64,000 nt of DNA from the NCBI GenBank assembly GCA_015680905.1, contig CM027380.1, forward strand, positions 35,022,001 through 35,086,000, read 5' to 3'. This document shows, piece by piece, positions 47,423-58,520 of the stretch. Numbering within the stretch: position 1 is the stretch's first letter; each line of letters begins with the position of its first letter. The notes under the pieces are model-generated. The model did no database searches. It was not told where the DNA came from and was given only the letters and a program-made list of their open reading frames with translations. The position numbers were made by a program, and so were the translations under genes. This stretch comes from Coptis chinensis (lineage: Eukaryota; Streptophyta; Magnoliopsida; Ranunculales; Ranunculaceae).

Positions 47423-49007
47423 TGACCTTGCCTCTTTTTGTGTGTAGATGAGATGGTATATGGATGATGTAGATAGATGATAGTCGTTGAACAAAATAGA
47501 AGCGTATCAAAACCTAATTATCCCTCAATAAGTAAAGAATGAGTAGGGTATCGTTCCACTTTTAAGTGTATGTTTATATGAAGGACAAGACTGGAAAGGG
47601 GGTATGAGGGATTAAAAACTATGATTATAGATATTGTAGATTCTAATACTAAACTAAACTAAACTAAATTATTGGGAATTTATAAGAGAGAGAATTCAAG
47701 AGATTAGAATCCACCAATACTTTTGATTCAATGACCTTTTGCTTCATGGTTGTTCTCACAAGTAGACTACAATTAGGCAATTGAGCGAGTGCCGATGCCC
47801 TCTTGGACAAAACATCGTTAACAAATAACTCTACTTAAGGTTGTTCCTATATTCATGTTACTAGTATCTTCCTTCCTTTTATGTGAGCTTGGGTAGCTAT
47901 TCAATGAATCACCATCTAAGGCAAACACAAGAAATACTTCCCTTACTCTAAAACAATACACAACTAGAAGAAAAGTAGAGAATAATAGTATAATATTCAA
48001 TTACAATAAATAAAACCATATTCTAGCATTGTATTCAATTGCAATAAATAAAAACATGTTACTAACAAATATTCAATTGCAATAAATACAACCCTAAACT
48101 AGCATGATATTCGATTGCAATAAATAAAAACCTTAATCTATACTTCCATCCCCTGGTCTGGGCAATGGAACTAATAACTAAAAACATAAAGAACTAACCT
48201 GATTGAAGAACACCATGAACCAAAAGAATCATTAAACCTTAAGCACCGGCTTCATCTTCTCCCTTGAAGGAGAAGATTATCCTTCCATAAAGAAGGAAGA
48301 AGAAGAGTCGAAGAATATAAGACTAGAAAGACTAATTTATTAAGACTCAGCTAGTTAAAACCGATCTTTAATTATTAATCTCTCTTTGCCTCAAGTTTTG
48401 AAGACAAGAGTATAAGTGAATTTGCAAATTACAAGAGGCACTTAGGTGCTCTATTTATAGAGGTTACAATGAGCTCTAGAAGCATTCCAAACCGTCATTA
48501 GTTTCCTAATACAAATAGACTTCTTTTAGAGTCCAACTTCGTCTCCAAAACTGAGAAGGAATTGGCTATAGTGTCGATTCATGCGTCTGGACACACTATT
48601 CATGCGTCTCAGACGCAATCAATGCGTCTGGACGCTCGATCCATGCGTCTCAGACGCATAAGCCGATTTTGTCTCTTCTGCTCTATCCTTCTATCCTCTT
48701 TTGCGGGCTTTGGTCCAAGCAACGAATCCTTTGGCCCTGGGCTTCCAAATAGGCTTTAAAATAGGTCTAAGTCGCATCTTTAATAACTCTAATTCCTTGG
48801 CCTTCTCCATGATTGTCCACGGGCTTCCCATGTGATCCTTAATGCTCCGAATTGCTCTATTTTACCCCTTTTTCTCTAATATTCTACAAAACTCATTTTT
48901 TCTCCTGTAGAATCATAAAACATAACTTACAAACACTATTAGTTTACTAAGATGGCTAAACAAGAGGCATAATCGAGGGTTAAATAGCACTTTTTGAGCA
49001 CTTATCA
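47423..49007 (-). mobile_element. 3' LTR of the gypsy-type element
   Basis: A 1585-base terminal repeat (TGACCTTGCC...GCACTTATCA on the plus strand), nearly identical to the copy at 54630-56216. Because the element runs on the minus strand, this is its 3' LTR. It is preceded by ACATG (47418-47422), one half of the target duplication. It contains short repeats of an ATGCGTCTGGAC type near 48580-48660. Confidence 0.88.
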
Positions 49008-50955
49008 CAACTCCCAACTAGCCTTTTGCTAGTCTCTTAGCAAATAAGATAAAAATAAATAAATAAGTGATCAAAATCACATCCTAATAACAAAAATAAA
49101 ATCTTAACTCATTTTCGCAGGCATCGCGATTGCATTTACCATATGCAACAAGGCTTTAAGCCTTTAAGTTCCCCAAAAAGGACGAGTTATAGTCTCGTGA
49201 GGGTTTTCAGGTGATATACCCACAAAATCAATCAATAGCATGTTCAAGAATGATAGTATTTTTCAGAGAGAGAAATTCCTTACCCACTTAGTGCTTACTC
49301 CAACAGACGGTCTCCATTGCTAACTACATTGCTACAAAGACTCATAGATTATGATGGGAGATAGTAAAAATTGACAAAATTCTCAATCAAGGCTTATGCG
49401 TGTACTCAGTCAATCTCCTATACTCTCCTATCCAAGAAATGGAATCCCTAGTTTACCATAGGTAGATAATCTCGACTTTCAATTATCTTCACCAGTCATA
49501 CTCTCAGAAAAAAAATCTCTCAGAAGATGGTCTATTATTTTACCTCATGTATGTGGGGAAAAGAATAATACATACGAACATCCCACATACTACCTTGAAA
49601 AACAGACTTCTGAATAAAAGTAGTCTCATGGAAAGAATGTTAATCACATATGAAGTGTCGGGTCCTTCACTTTAGCATCCTCTCACCTATTCTAGACTTT
49701 GTACCATACTGTAATGATAAGTCATGGGTTGTAACTTGGCTTGGGTATTGGTTTATGAAGGAAAGGTAAAAAGGATTCAAAGGTTGTTTCTGAAAAACAC
49801 TAAGGGTTTTGCTTCATTATTTGGAAGATTTCTTCAAATTCTGTATTGCAGAGAAAATTATTTCTTTGTCTTAGCTTTTCCATCCATTTTGTTCAACTTT
49901 TTTTTTTCTTTAGCTTAGTGGTATATCCTTGATTAGTACTGGATATGCTTGTTTTCCACTAGCTTCTTTCACTTAGAACAGAATGATGGTCTTCATTGTA
50001 TGTCTCTGGTATTTCCTTGTAATCTTCCTTTTGTGCTATTTCTTCCTCTTTATGCCCCTCGTATTCTCATAAACATATGGGTATGGCTGATAAATATTTT
50101 TGCTATACTCCTTGTCTGGAGTTGGGTAAAGGGCAAAGGGTTTTATGAAAGAAAATGGCTTATTGTAAGGCTCAAAAGGGTTTAACATGATGGTCATACT
50201 AGGTGGGATAAAGGCTGAATGGGTTCACTACTTGACTTATCAGTATGATACTCTATTTCGAATAGACTATAATACCTAATGGCTATCTCCCCAGTTGATG
50301 TCACTTCGTGATTAACCAAATCAACAAATAATGAGACTATATTACAACGACATAAAGAACTGAAAGATGTTGAGTCACTAAGACTCGGATTTTTCGTAAG
50401 AACTCTCCAAAGAATGGGTATAAAGCTCAAGTCTCACGGGCAAAGTCTAAAAATTCTACTTCCAGTTTACTAGGGGTTTAAATCTCTCTTCTAGCAAAAG
50501 TACACAAAACTGACCAAGTATTATGGTGGTGCCTTGATAAAGAATTCTATCAACAAGAATTATGTCCGAGCATAATAAATAGTCTAAGCGGTAATGAAAT
50601 CAATAATATCAACTATCTATCAAACTCAACACTAAGCAGTATAGAATCTATATCTCAGACTCATCATTAAAATTCATTTTTCTCATGCTACTGATATAGA
50701 AACAAAAATATTTTTGTTTTTAAAAACTAATTTTTCGAAATTCATTTCTCAAGTACACCCTCCCCTAACTTAACATATGCATTGTCCTCAATGTATAGAA
50801 ATTAAGTAAATGAAATGAATGAGAAAAATGGAAGATGTTACCATTGATGCCGAATATCAAAATTAATCCAAAAAATAAGAACATTTCCTTTTACCAAGAT
50901 TTTTTTTTTTTTTTTTCTTTTAAGTCAGATCCCTAAGACTATATATCATGTATTA
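49008..50955 (-). other. Non-coding internal region of the LTR element
   Basis: It lies between the 3' LTR and the CCHC segment. It has no supported coding region and contains blocks shared with 29.06-30.6 kb, so the two LTR elements are relatives. Confidence 0.55.
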
Positions 50956-53900
50956 TCAATTTGGAGTGAGGAGATCAGATTTTCTTACCCAAATTTGACG
51001 AATGTTTGGAGGATGAGGAGGTCTCACCTTGTGGTTTGTCAAAAATACTCCTTGATATGCTGAAAAGATTGCTGGTGAAGTTGCTTTTCTACCTTGAACT
51101 ATTTCAGGTCTGATGATTGTGTGATAGGCCTTGTGGTTCCTTTGTATAGAAGATTGACGAAAATCTTTCTTTATAACAGGACAATAGTATCTGATGTGCC
51201 CTTTACCACCACAATGATGATAATAGATGTCTGGCTGACTGTGCTCAAGGTGGGTGGTAGACTGGTTCACATACTTCTCTTGTTCAGACAATGATGGTGT
51301 AGAAGAGGATTCAATAGTGCAATGCTTCTAATCAATATGGTCCACTTTCTGCTTCAGAAGACTCATTTCAGTTTCTAGATTCTGTTGTTTTTCCAAAACT
51401 TCTTTAAGCTGATTCTCTAGTAACCCGATTTTTTTTTGAAGGCGTTTGTTGTTGTTCATCCCGAAATGTATAGTTCATCTTCTCAAGATATGATACTCTC
51501 TCTGTTAATTTTCCATTCTGCTCACTTAAATCCTGAATTTTCTGCAGAGATTCCAAGAACATGGCTAGCAACGCCTCTGTGGTGGGGTTTTCAGGTTCAT
51601 CACAGTTTTCTGTAGATTGAGCACTCTCAATTGTATCTTTGAATGGGACGAATTCTTGTATCATGCTATCAAGGAAGTACACCTCTCCACCTTCGGTGTC
51701 ATCACAATCCTTATGCAACAGGTGAAAGATATTTATGTCCATGGACATCTTACCAAAGTTGATATTTATTTCACCGTTGTGACAATTTATCAAAGCTTTT
51801 GCGGTAGCGAGGAAAGGTCGGCCTAGAATAATTGGAATTTTATCAAAGGCCTCTTGGGTGTCTATCACAATGAAATCCACTAGATAGTAGAAATCGACTA
51901 CTTGAACAAGAACATCCTCAACTATGCCTTTGGGAATCTTGGTAGAGCGGTCAGCTAACTTCAATTTAACTTGTGTAGGCTTTAGGTTCTCCAGGCCCAA
52001 TGTTTAGTACACATGATATGGCAAGAGATTATCAATAGCACCAAGGTCTAAAAGAGCATTACCCGTGAATTTTTCTCCTATCTTGCATGATATTGTAGGA
52101 CTTCCTGGATCTTTGAGCTTGACTGGAGTTTGCTGATGGATAATAGATGTTGTTTGTCCAGCTAGAAACACTCACTTTGGAACATGAGTACTTCTCTTTA
52201 TGTTGCATGCATTCTTCAAGAATTTGGCATATGATGGCAACTGCTTGATCACTTTGAGAAAAGGGATATTGATGTCATCTTTCTCAAACGCCTCCTTCAT
52301 CTCTAAAAATTGCTTGTCCTTTTTGCTTTGAGCAAAAAACATAGGAAAAGGTGCCTTTGGTACAAACACATCAGCATGTGTTTGCTCTTCTTTCTCTTTG
52401 GCATTCTTGCATATCTTGTCTTGGTCATCTTGACAAATTGGAGTGGAAGGGATTTCCCCCACTTCCTTTTGAACTTCATTAGAAATCTTGACCGATTGCT
52501 CTGTAGCAATGTCATCGTGAAAGGGTACATCAACCTTGTTATCTATCTTCAATCCTGATCTGAGAGTAGTAACTGAGCTGACCTGATTATGGAGGTGATC
52601 AGTACTAGAAGTTGTCCCAATGTGGCATACATCTTCACTCCTTGAAATTGGTTCCAATAAGCTAGGTTGAGCGGCTTGTGTCTTTACAGACAAAACGGTA
52701 GTGAGTTGGTCGACCTTAGCCTCTAGAGACTCCATTCTAGAACATTGACTTGCCTGAGATTGCTAGAGATTGAGCTGAGACTGTGCAAGAAGCTCTAGAA
52801 CACTTTCAAACTTCTGATTTTTCTGTGATAGCAAAGTAATTGTATTCTCCATGTTGGCAGGTGCGGCATAATTTCTCCCAGGATCTGCACTAACTCTTCA
52901 CTTGTATTGGAATTCTGTTGAGAGTAAAATTGTTGTTGAGGAACAAACTGTGAAGCTTAACTTGTCTGTGGAATATAACTTTGATCTTGAGAACCTGGGG
53001 ATCTAGCGTTCTGTCTCCAATAATCACCTTGAAAGTTATTACCACCTTGGCTGGGCCTCTGAAATGAGTTCACATTGTACTTTCCAACTAATGCATGTTG
53101 ACATTAACCAGGACATTCTAGAGTTGCATGGGAAGTGTCCGAATAGACTTCGCAGTATTGGCTAGCTTGCATGATTGGGAGAGATTTAGCTTGAGACTTG
53201 TTGATCATGGAGGGATTCATAGAGAACTGGTTAAATTTCTTACTCAGAGTTTCAATGCTGGTGGCCAAGCTGGCCAATGTAGACTTCAGTTCTTGATCTG
53301 ATTGTTCATGTGCTTGGTAACCAAATTGCTTTGGCTCCCCCTCCATTCTAGCTACATCATCGTTGCTAGTAGTCCATTGTTGTGTTTCTTTAGCTAAATT
53401 CTCAAGAAAATTGTAAGCTTCCTCTCCATCCATTGATGTAAACTTGCCTTTATGCATTGACTGTATCATTTGCTTGTTCATCATCGAGAGTCCTCTATAG
53501 AAAAAATGAGCCAGTGTGCTCTTGTCATATCCATGATGTGGACATGAGACTAGCAGATTATTGAATTTCTCCCAGCTTTGATGATATTCTTCAGTCACTT
53601 TTCCTTTGAAATTGCTGATAGCTTGCTGCATGGCATCTGTCTTCTGGGGTGGGTAGAACTTGTTCATAAACTTTGTTCTCAACTTCTCCCAGTTATCTAT
53701 TGAATTGATCGGCTATGCAGTTAACCATTCGAAGGCTTTACCTTCTAGTGAGAGCGGAAAAAGAATCAACTTAATACTCTCATCTTTGATATTCTGGTTC
53801 TTGAAAGTTCTAAGAACTGATAGAAATCTGTTCATGTGAACATATGGCTGAACATTGTCTGAACCATTGAACTTTGGAAGCATAGAGATTACTGATGCTC

Positions 53901-54081
53901 TAAGTTCAAACTGGTTAGATTCTGTCTCTGGAAAAACAATACTGCTGGGTGGGTCTCCAATGATTGGCGAATAAAAATCACTCAGCTTCTTCCTATGTTG
54001 TGCTTGCATGGGTGGGATAGCTTCAAGATTATTGGTGTCCACAACACCTCCATCATTATGTGCGGCCATTGTATCAATCAT
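50956..54081 (-). pseudogene. gag, protease-like and CCHC regions of the LTR element (fossil)
   Basis: The gag head includes FELRASVISMLPKFNG and LFPLSLEGKAFEWL, typical of plant gypsy capsid proteins. Further on lie FYPPQKTDAMQQAISNFKG and the protease-like ILGRPFLATA. The last part has the knuckle CGGKGHIRYYC with IRQIWVRKSDL, a pairing also seen in the scrap at 7.1-7.5 kb. The region is broken in several places and treated as a fossil. Confidence 0.75.
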
Positions 54082-54610
54082 GTCTAGTATTCTTGCTATG
54101 CGAAGATAATTAAAACTATCCTACTATGCTTGAATGCAATTAAACTAATATGCAACTATTCTAAATTATACTAATATGCAAAACTACTTTCCTTCAACTG
54201 GGTTGGGCTTTGCAGCTAATATCTCGCCCGTTGTCTAAAGTTGTCTCTTCTAAGGTTATGGTGAATCATTTGGATTGCTTAAGTACCACAGCCCACAGAC
54301 GATAGTCCGTTTGTCAATATTCAAACAATAAACACTAGAGTTTGATATTTCGCTGTGTTGGCTTACAACTTCAATTGTTGAAAAGGCCCTAAATGCAATT
54401 ATACTAAAAAATAATAAAACTAAACTACGATGCAACTATACTAAGAATGAAATAAAAAGAATGAAGATTCGACTAACCTAGATGATAGATCTTGTCTTCG
54501 AGATGTCCTTCAAGCCTCTCTCTTTCTTAAAAGAATGGATGATGCGGCTAAAATTACCTCAAGATCCAAACTTCTAATCTTGAAAGAAAACGTTAAACAT
54601 AAACAACTTA

Positions 54611-54627
54611 CCCCGGCAGCAGCGCCA
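54611..54627 (-). promoter_or_regulatory. Primer-binding site, tRNA-Asp type
   Basis: On the minus strand TGGCGCTGCTGCCGGGG sits two bases inside the 5' LTR edge. It is close to the TGGCGCCGTTGCCGGGG site used by many plant gypsy elements. Confidence 0.75.
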
Positions 54628-54629
54628 TT

Positions 54630-56216
54630 TGACCTTGCCTCTTTTTGTGTGTAGATGAGATGGTATATGGATGATGTAGATAGATGATGGTCGTTGAACA
54701 AAATAGAAGCGTATTAAAACCTAATTATCCCTCAATAAGTAAAGGATGAGTAGGATATCGTTCCACTTTTAAGTGTATGTTTATATGAAGGATAGGACTT
54801 GAAAGGGGGTTTGAGGGATTAAAATCTATGATTATAGATATTGTAGATTCTAATGTTAAACTAAACTAAACTAAACTATTGGGAATTTATAAGAGAAGGA
54901 ATTCAAGAGATCAGAATCCACCAATACTTTTGATTCAATGACCTTTTGCTTCATGGTTGCTTTCACAATTAGGCAATCGAGCGAGTGCCGATGCCCTCTT
55001 GGACAAAACATCGTTAACAAATAACTCTACTTAAGGTTGTTCCTATATTCATGTTACTAGTATCTTCCTTCTTTTTATGTGAGCTTGGGTAGCTATTCAA
55101 TGAATCACCATCTAAGGCAAACACAATAAATACTTCCCTTACTCTAAAACAATACACAACTAGAAGAAAAGTAGAGAATAATAGTATAATATTCAATTAC
55201 AATAAATAAAACCCTATTCTAGCATTGTATTCAATTGCAATAAATAAAAACATGTTACTAACAAATATTCAATTGCAATAAATACAACCCTAAATTAGCA
55301 TGATATTCGATTGCAATAAATAAAAACCTTAATCTATACTTCCATCCCCTGGTCTGGGCAATGGAACTAATAACTAAAAACATAAAGAACTAACCTGATT
55401 GAAGAACACCATGAACCAGAAGAATCATTAAACCTTAAGCACCGGCTTTCTCCCTTGAAGGAGAAGATTAGCCTTCTATAAAGAAGGAAGAACACGAAGA
55501 ACGAGAAGAAGAAGAGTCGAAGAACATAAGACTAGAAAGACTAATTTATTAAGACTCAGCTAGTTAAAACCGATATTTTATTATTAATCTTTCTGCCCTC
55601 AAGTTAAGGACAAGAGTATAAGTGAATTGGCAAATTACATGAGGCACTTAGGTCATTTATTTATAGAGGTTACAATGAGCTCTAGAAGCATTCCAAACCG
55701 TCATTAGTTTCCTAATACAAATAGACTTCTTTCAGAGTCCAACTTCATCTCCAAAACTGAGAAAGAATTGGCTACAATTAATGCGATTCATGCGTCACGG
55801 GCGATTATTTATCGCCTCGGGCCGCTAATCAATCGTCTGGACGCTCGATCCATGCGTCCCAGACGCATAAGCCGATTTTGTCTCTTCTGCTCTATCCTTC
55901 TATCCTCTTTTGCGGGCTTTGGTCCAAGCAACGAATCCTTTGGCCTTGGGCTTCCAAATAGGCTTTAAAATAGGTCCAAGTCGCATCTTTAATAACTCTA
56001 ATTCCTTGACCTTCTCCATCATTGTCCACGGGCTTCCCATGTGATCCTTAATGCTCCGAATTGCTCCGTTTTACCCCTTTTTCTCTAATATTCTACAAAA
56101 CTCACTTTTTCTCCTGTAGAATCATAAAACATAACTTACAAACGTTATTAGTCCACTAAGATGGCTAAACAAGAGGCATAATCAAGGGTTAAATAGCACT
56201 TTTTGAGCACTTATCA
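54630..56216 (-). mobile_element. 5' LTR of the gypsy-type element
   Basis: A 1587-base repeat matching 47423-49007 over its full length with scattered differences, the largest around 55780-55850. It is followed by ACATG (56217-56221), and the LRR-kinase sequence of the host transposon resumes there. Confidence 0.88.
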
Positions 56217-56221
56217 ACATG

Positions 56222-57339
56222 CCAGAAAATCACGGAGTTGTATCTAGGATGTAATCAAATATCAAGAGTCATCCCAGAAGGGATTGAGAACCTTGTCAAC
56301 CTCATTGGATTAGGCGTCGAAGTCAATCACTTTCAAGGAAGTATTCCATCTTCTATCGGAAACATTCAGACATTGCAAAATTTATATCTGGAAAACAACA
56401 ACTTGACTGGATTTATCTTGATCTAGCAATCATTACTCACTTGTCCCTCTTAACTTTATCAACAAACAGATTGGAAGGAAGCATTCATTCACGCTTTGGT
56501 GATTTCAATTTCTGCAATCACTATACCTCCGTGGAAATAACCTAACCAGTACCATACCTCAACAAATCTTCAGTATTTCTTCCCTATCGATTATGCTAGA
56601 CCTCTCTCAGAATTCTTTCTTAGGACCCCTATCTCTAGAAGTAAGCAACTTACAAAATCTTGGTGCCTTCGACGTCTCTGGAAATAAATTAGCTAGTGAA
56701 ATACCAAATAATCTTGGTAACTGTTTAATTAAGTTTGGAAGAACTTTACTTGTAGAATAACTTTTTTGAAGGAACAATTCCTCAGTCCTTGAGTTCTCTA
56801 AAGAATATCTGATATATTGACGTATCAAGCAACAACTTGTCTGGTCAGATTCCAACATTTTTGGAGAGCTTTCGATATCTCCAAAGATTGAATCTGTCCT
56901 TAAACATGTTTGAAGGTGAGGTACCCATAAAAGGTATCTTTAAAAACACAAGTTTGGCTTTAGTTGCTAAAAATTTCAAGCTTTGTGGGGGTGTTCAAGA
57001 ACTGAAACTTCCAAAAGATCAAAATTTCAAGATTTGAAGGTTTCATATAGAGATCTTTTTCGAGCTATAAGCGGTTTTTCTCCAACTAACATTACTAGCT
57101 CAGGTAGTTTTAGGTCCGTCTTTAAAGAAGTCCTCCAGCAAGATGAAATGACTGTTGCAATTAAAGTTTTCGACCTTCACCGCATAGATGCTTCCAAGAG
57201 TTTCATGACTGAGTGTGAATCATTACGAAACATCCATCACAGAAATCTTGTTAAGATCCTAAGTTGTTGTTCTGGTACGGATTTCGAAGGTAATGATTTC
57301 AAAGCACTAGTTTTTCAGTTCATGCCAAACGGAAGTTGA
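56222..57339 (+). pseudogene. Captured LRR receptor-kinase fragment, second copy
   Basis: It has the same order and the same join as copy 1: ITELYLGCNQISRVIPEGIE, NLYLENNNLTGFILI, then later LRRs (SGQIPTFLESFRYLQRLNLS), [28 protein letters not shown], and directly [20 protein letters not shown] through VAIKVFDLHRIDASKSF to FQFMPNGS and a stop. The transmembrane segment is absent at the same place, and the kinase ends at the same residue. Frames change within it. It shares ancestry with 38912-40030 and the two differ by scattered substitutions. Confidence 0.85.
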
Positions 57340-57605
57340 GACTGTTTTTTTAATGGTTGACAAATATGACTAAACTCTAATTTGTCAAATAACAGTAGGG
57401 ACCAAGTCCTAGAAGATGATCTTATTTCTTGTATCAAAGTCTAACTTATATATTCACGTGATGTTCCACGTGAGGGGTATTATTGTCATTTCAAAAATAC
57501 AAACAGATTGACCACAGTCAACAACTAAAACTAGGATTAAATCCTAATATTCAAGCTTTTTTGGACCAAACCCTAATAAACCAACTAATAAGACCTAAAA
57601 AACCC

Positions 57606-58520
57606 TTAAATCAACCTAAAAGATTTCCATTATTGTCATATATCTAGGGGATGAAGTTGCACGGTTGTAAGATGTCAGTTTCTATTCAAGGCGGATATTG
57701 CTGTTTTGCTGTCAGTAATGTTTGAAACTTTCTTCTCATAAAAAAGTGCCGAACTCTTAAGTGATACGCGCACTTGTAATCTAAATTCATTAACAAAACC
57801 CCAACAAAAGTTTTTAAAAATTAAAAATACCCAAATTTTTCATTAACAAAAGCTCAATTAATTTTTTGTTGAAAAATTGGGGTTTAAAAATAGCATACTG
57901 GTCGGACTGCATGGCTAGTTTTTCTATATATTAGAGATATTGTCAGGAAAGCATGTTGGTGATCACTCGCAAACCAACCACCAATCTAGATTCTAGAAGC
58001 CCCCAGTTAGAAGGGTTACTCGTGAAATTCTTTCGCGGAAACAATTCTTCTAATTTCTGCTAAGAGTATAAGAATACTGATTTGACTTAAGAATGACTAT
58101 CTTTACCAAAAAAAAAAACTTAAGAATGGTACATCTCCCTTGACTAGCGAAAATTAAATGGGACAGCTTGAAGAGTGGGCTAAATATTTTAGCCTAGCCC
58201 AAGAATCCGAGATATCTATCTGAGGCCGATTATATTTTGACCAATAAAGAGCCCTTGTTAACCTAGGTGCATCGAAAAGGTATCAAAGATCCATCGGCTG
58301 ATATACTAGAAAAAATGACGTAAGATTATTGACCGAATTTATTCCAAGTCACAACGAACTAAACAGTGGTGTGCCAGAACAGAAGAAGGGTTTTCTTTTC
58401 GCCCATCCCGAAGACCCCAAATATATCTATATATATATATATATATATATAATAACATTTCCGTCTCTCTTCATCTTCTTCCACTTATTACTCTACTCAA
58501 ACCGGGATCTGACTCAAAAA
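57606..58520. other. Spacer and VARICOSE upstream region
   Basis: It holds the 57944-57988 repeat shared with 16.2 kb. A (TA)n microsatellite at about 58424-58452 lies within 100 bases of the VARICOSE start codon, probably in the 5' UTR or core promoter. Leader sequence TCTCTTCATCTTCTTCCACT follows. Confidence 0.5.

Larger units (their letters stand above)
47423..56216 (-). mobile_element. Gypsy-type LTR retrotransposon, minus strand, no polymerase seen (fossil)
   Basis: An 8.8-kb element with two ~1.59-kb LTRs and a 5-base duplication ACATG (47418-47422 and 56217-56221). Next to the 5' LTR is a primer-binding site complementary to tRNA-Asp (TGGCGCTGCTGCCGGGG, minus strand, 54611-54627), as in Athila/Tat-like plant elements. 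Parts on the minus strand are a gag region (about 54080-52170), an aspartic-protease-like region with ILGRPFLATA (about 52000-51400) and a CCHC knuckle segment (about 51290-50960). No reverse transcriptase, RNase H or integrase is seen, so it looks non-autonomous. It is broken, with several interruptions in its coding regions. The LTRs differ by a modest number of changes, implying a moderately recent insertion. Confidence 0.85.
47149..57605 (+). mobile_element. TIR transposon carrying an LRR-kinase fragment, copy 2, split by an LTR element
   Basis: The left TIR is 47149-47422 and the right TIR about 57368-57605. Between them are the LTR retrotransposon (47423-56216) and the captured LRR-kinase segment. 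Without the insertion the element is about 1.66 kb, close to copy 1 (1.69 kb), and in the opposite orientation. The outer tips are GGGATATTTAGG and CCTAAAAAACCC. A convincing target duplication was not found at the outer ends. Confidence 0.75.

Noticed and set aside
47818-48000. 60-residue minus-strand frame, also at 55014-55196
   Set aside because: Again a pair of LTR positions, with no gene evidence.
48562-48759. Open frame repeated at 55768-55968 as a conserved small protein
   Set aside because: Both copies lie in the two LTRs of one element and are similar only because the LTRs are.
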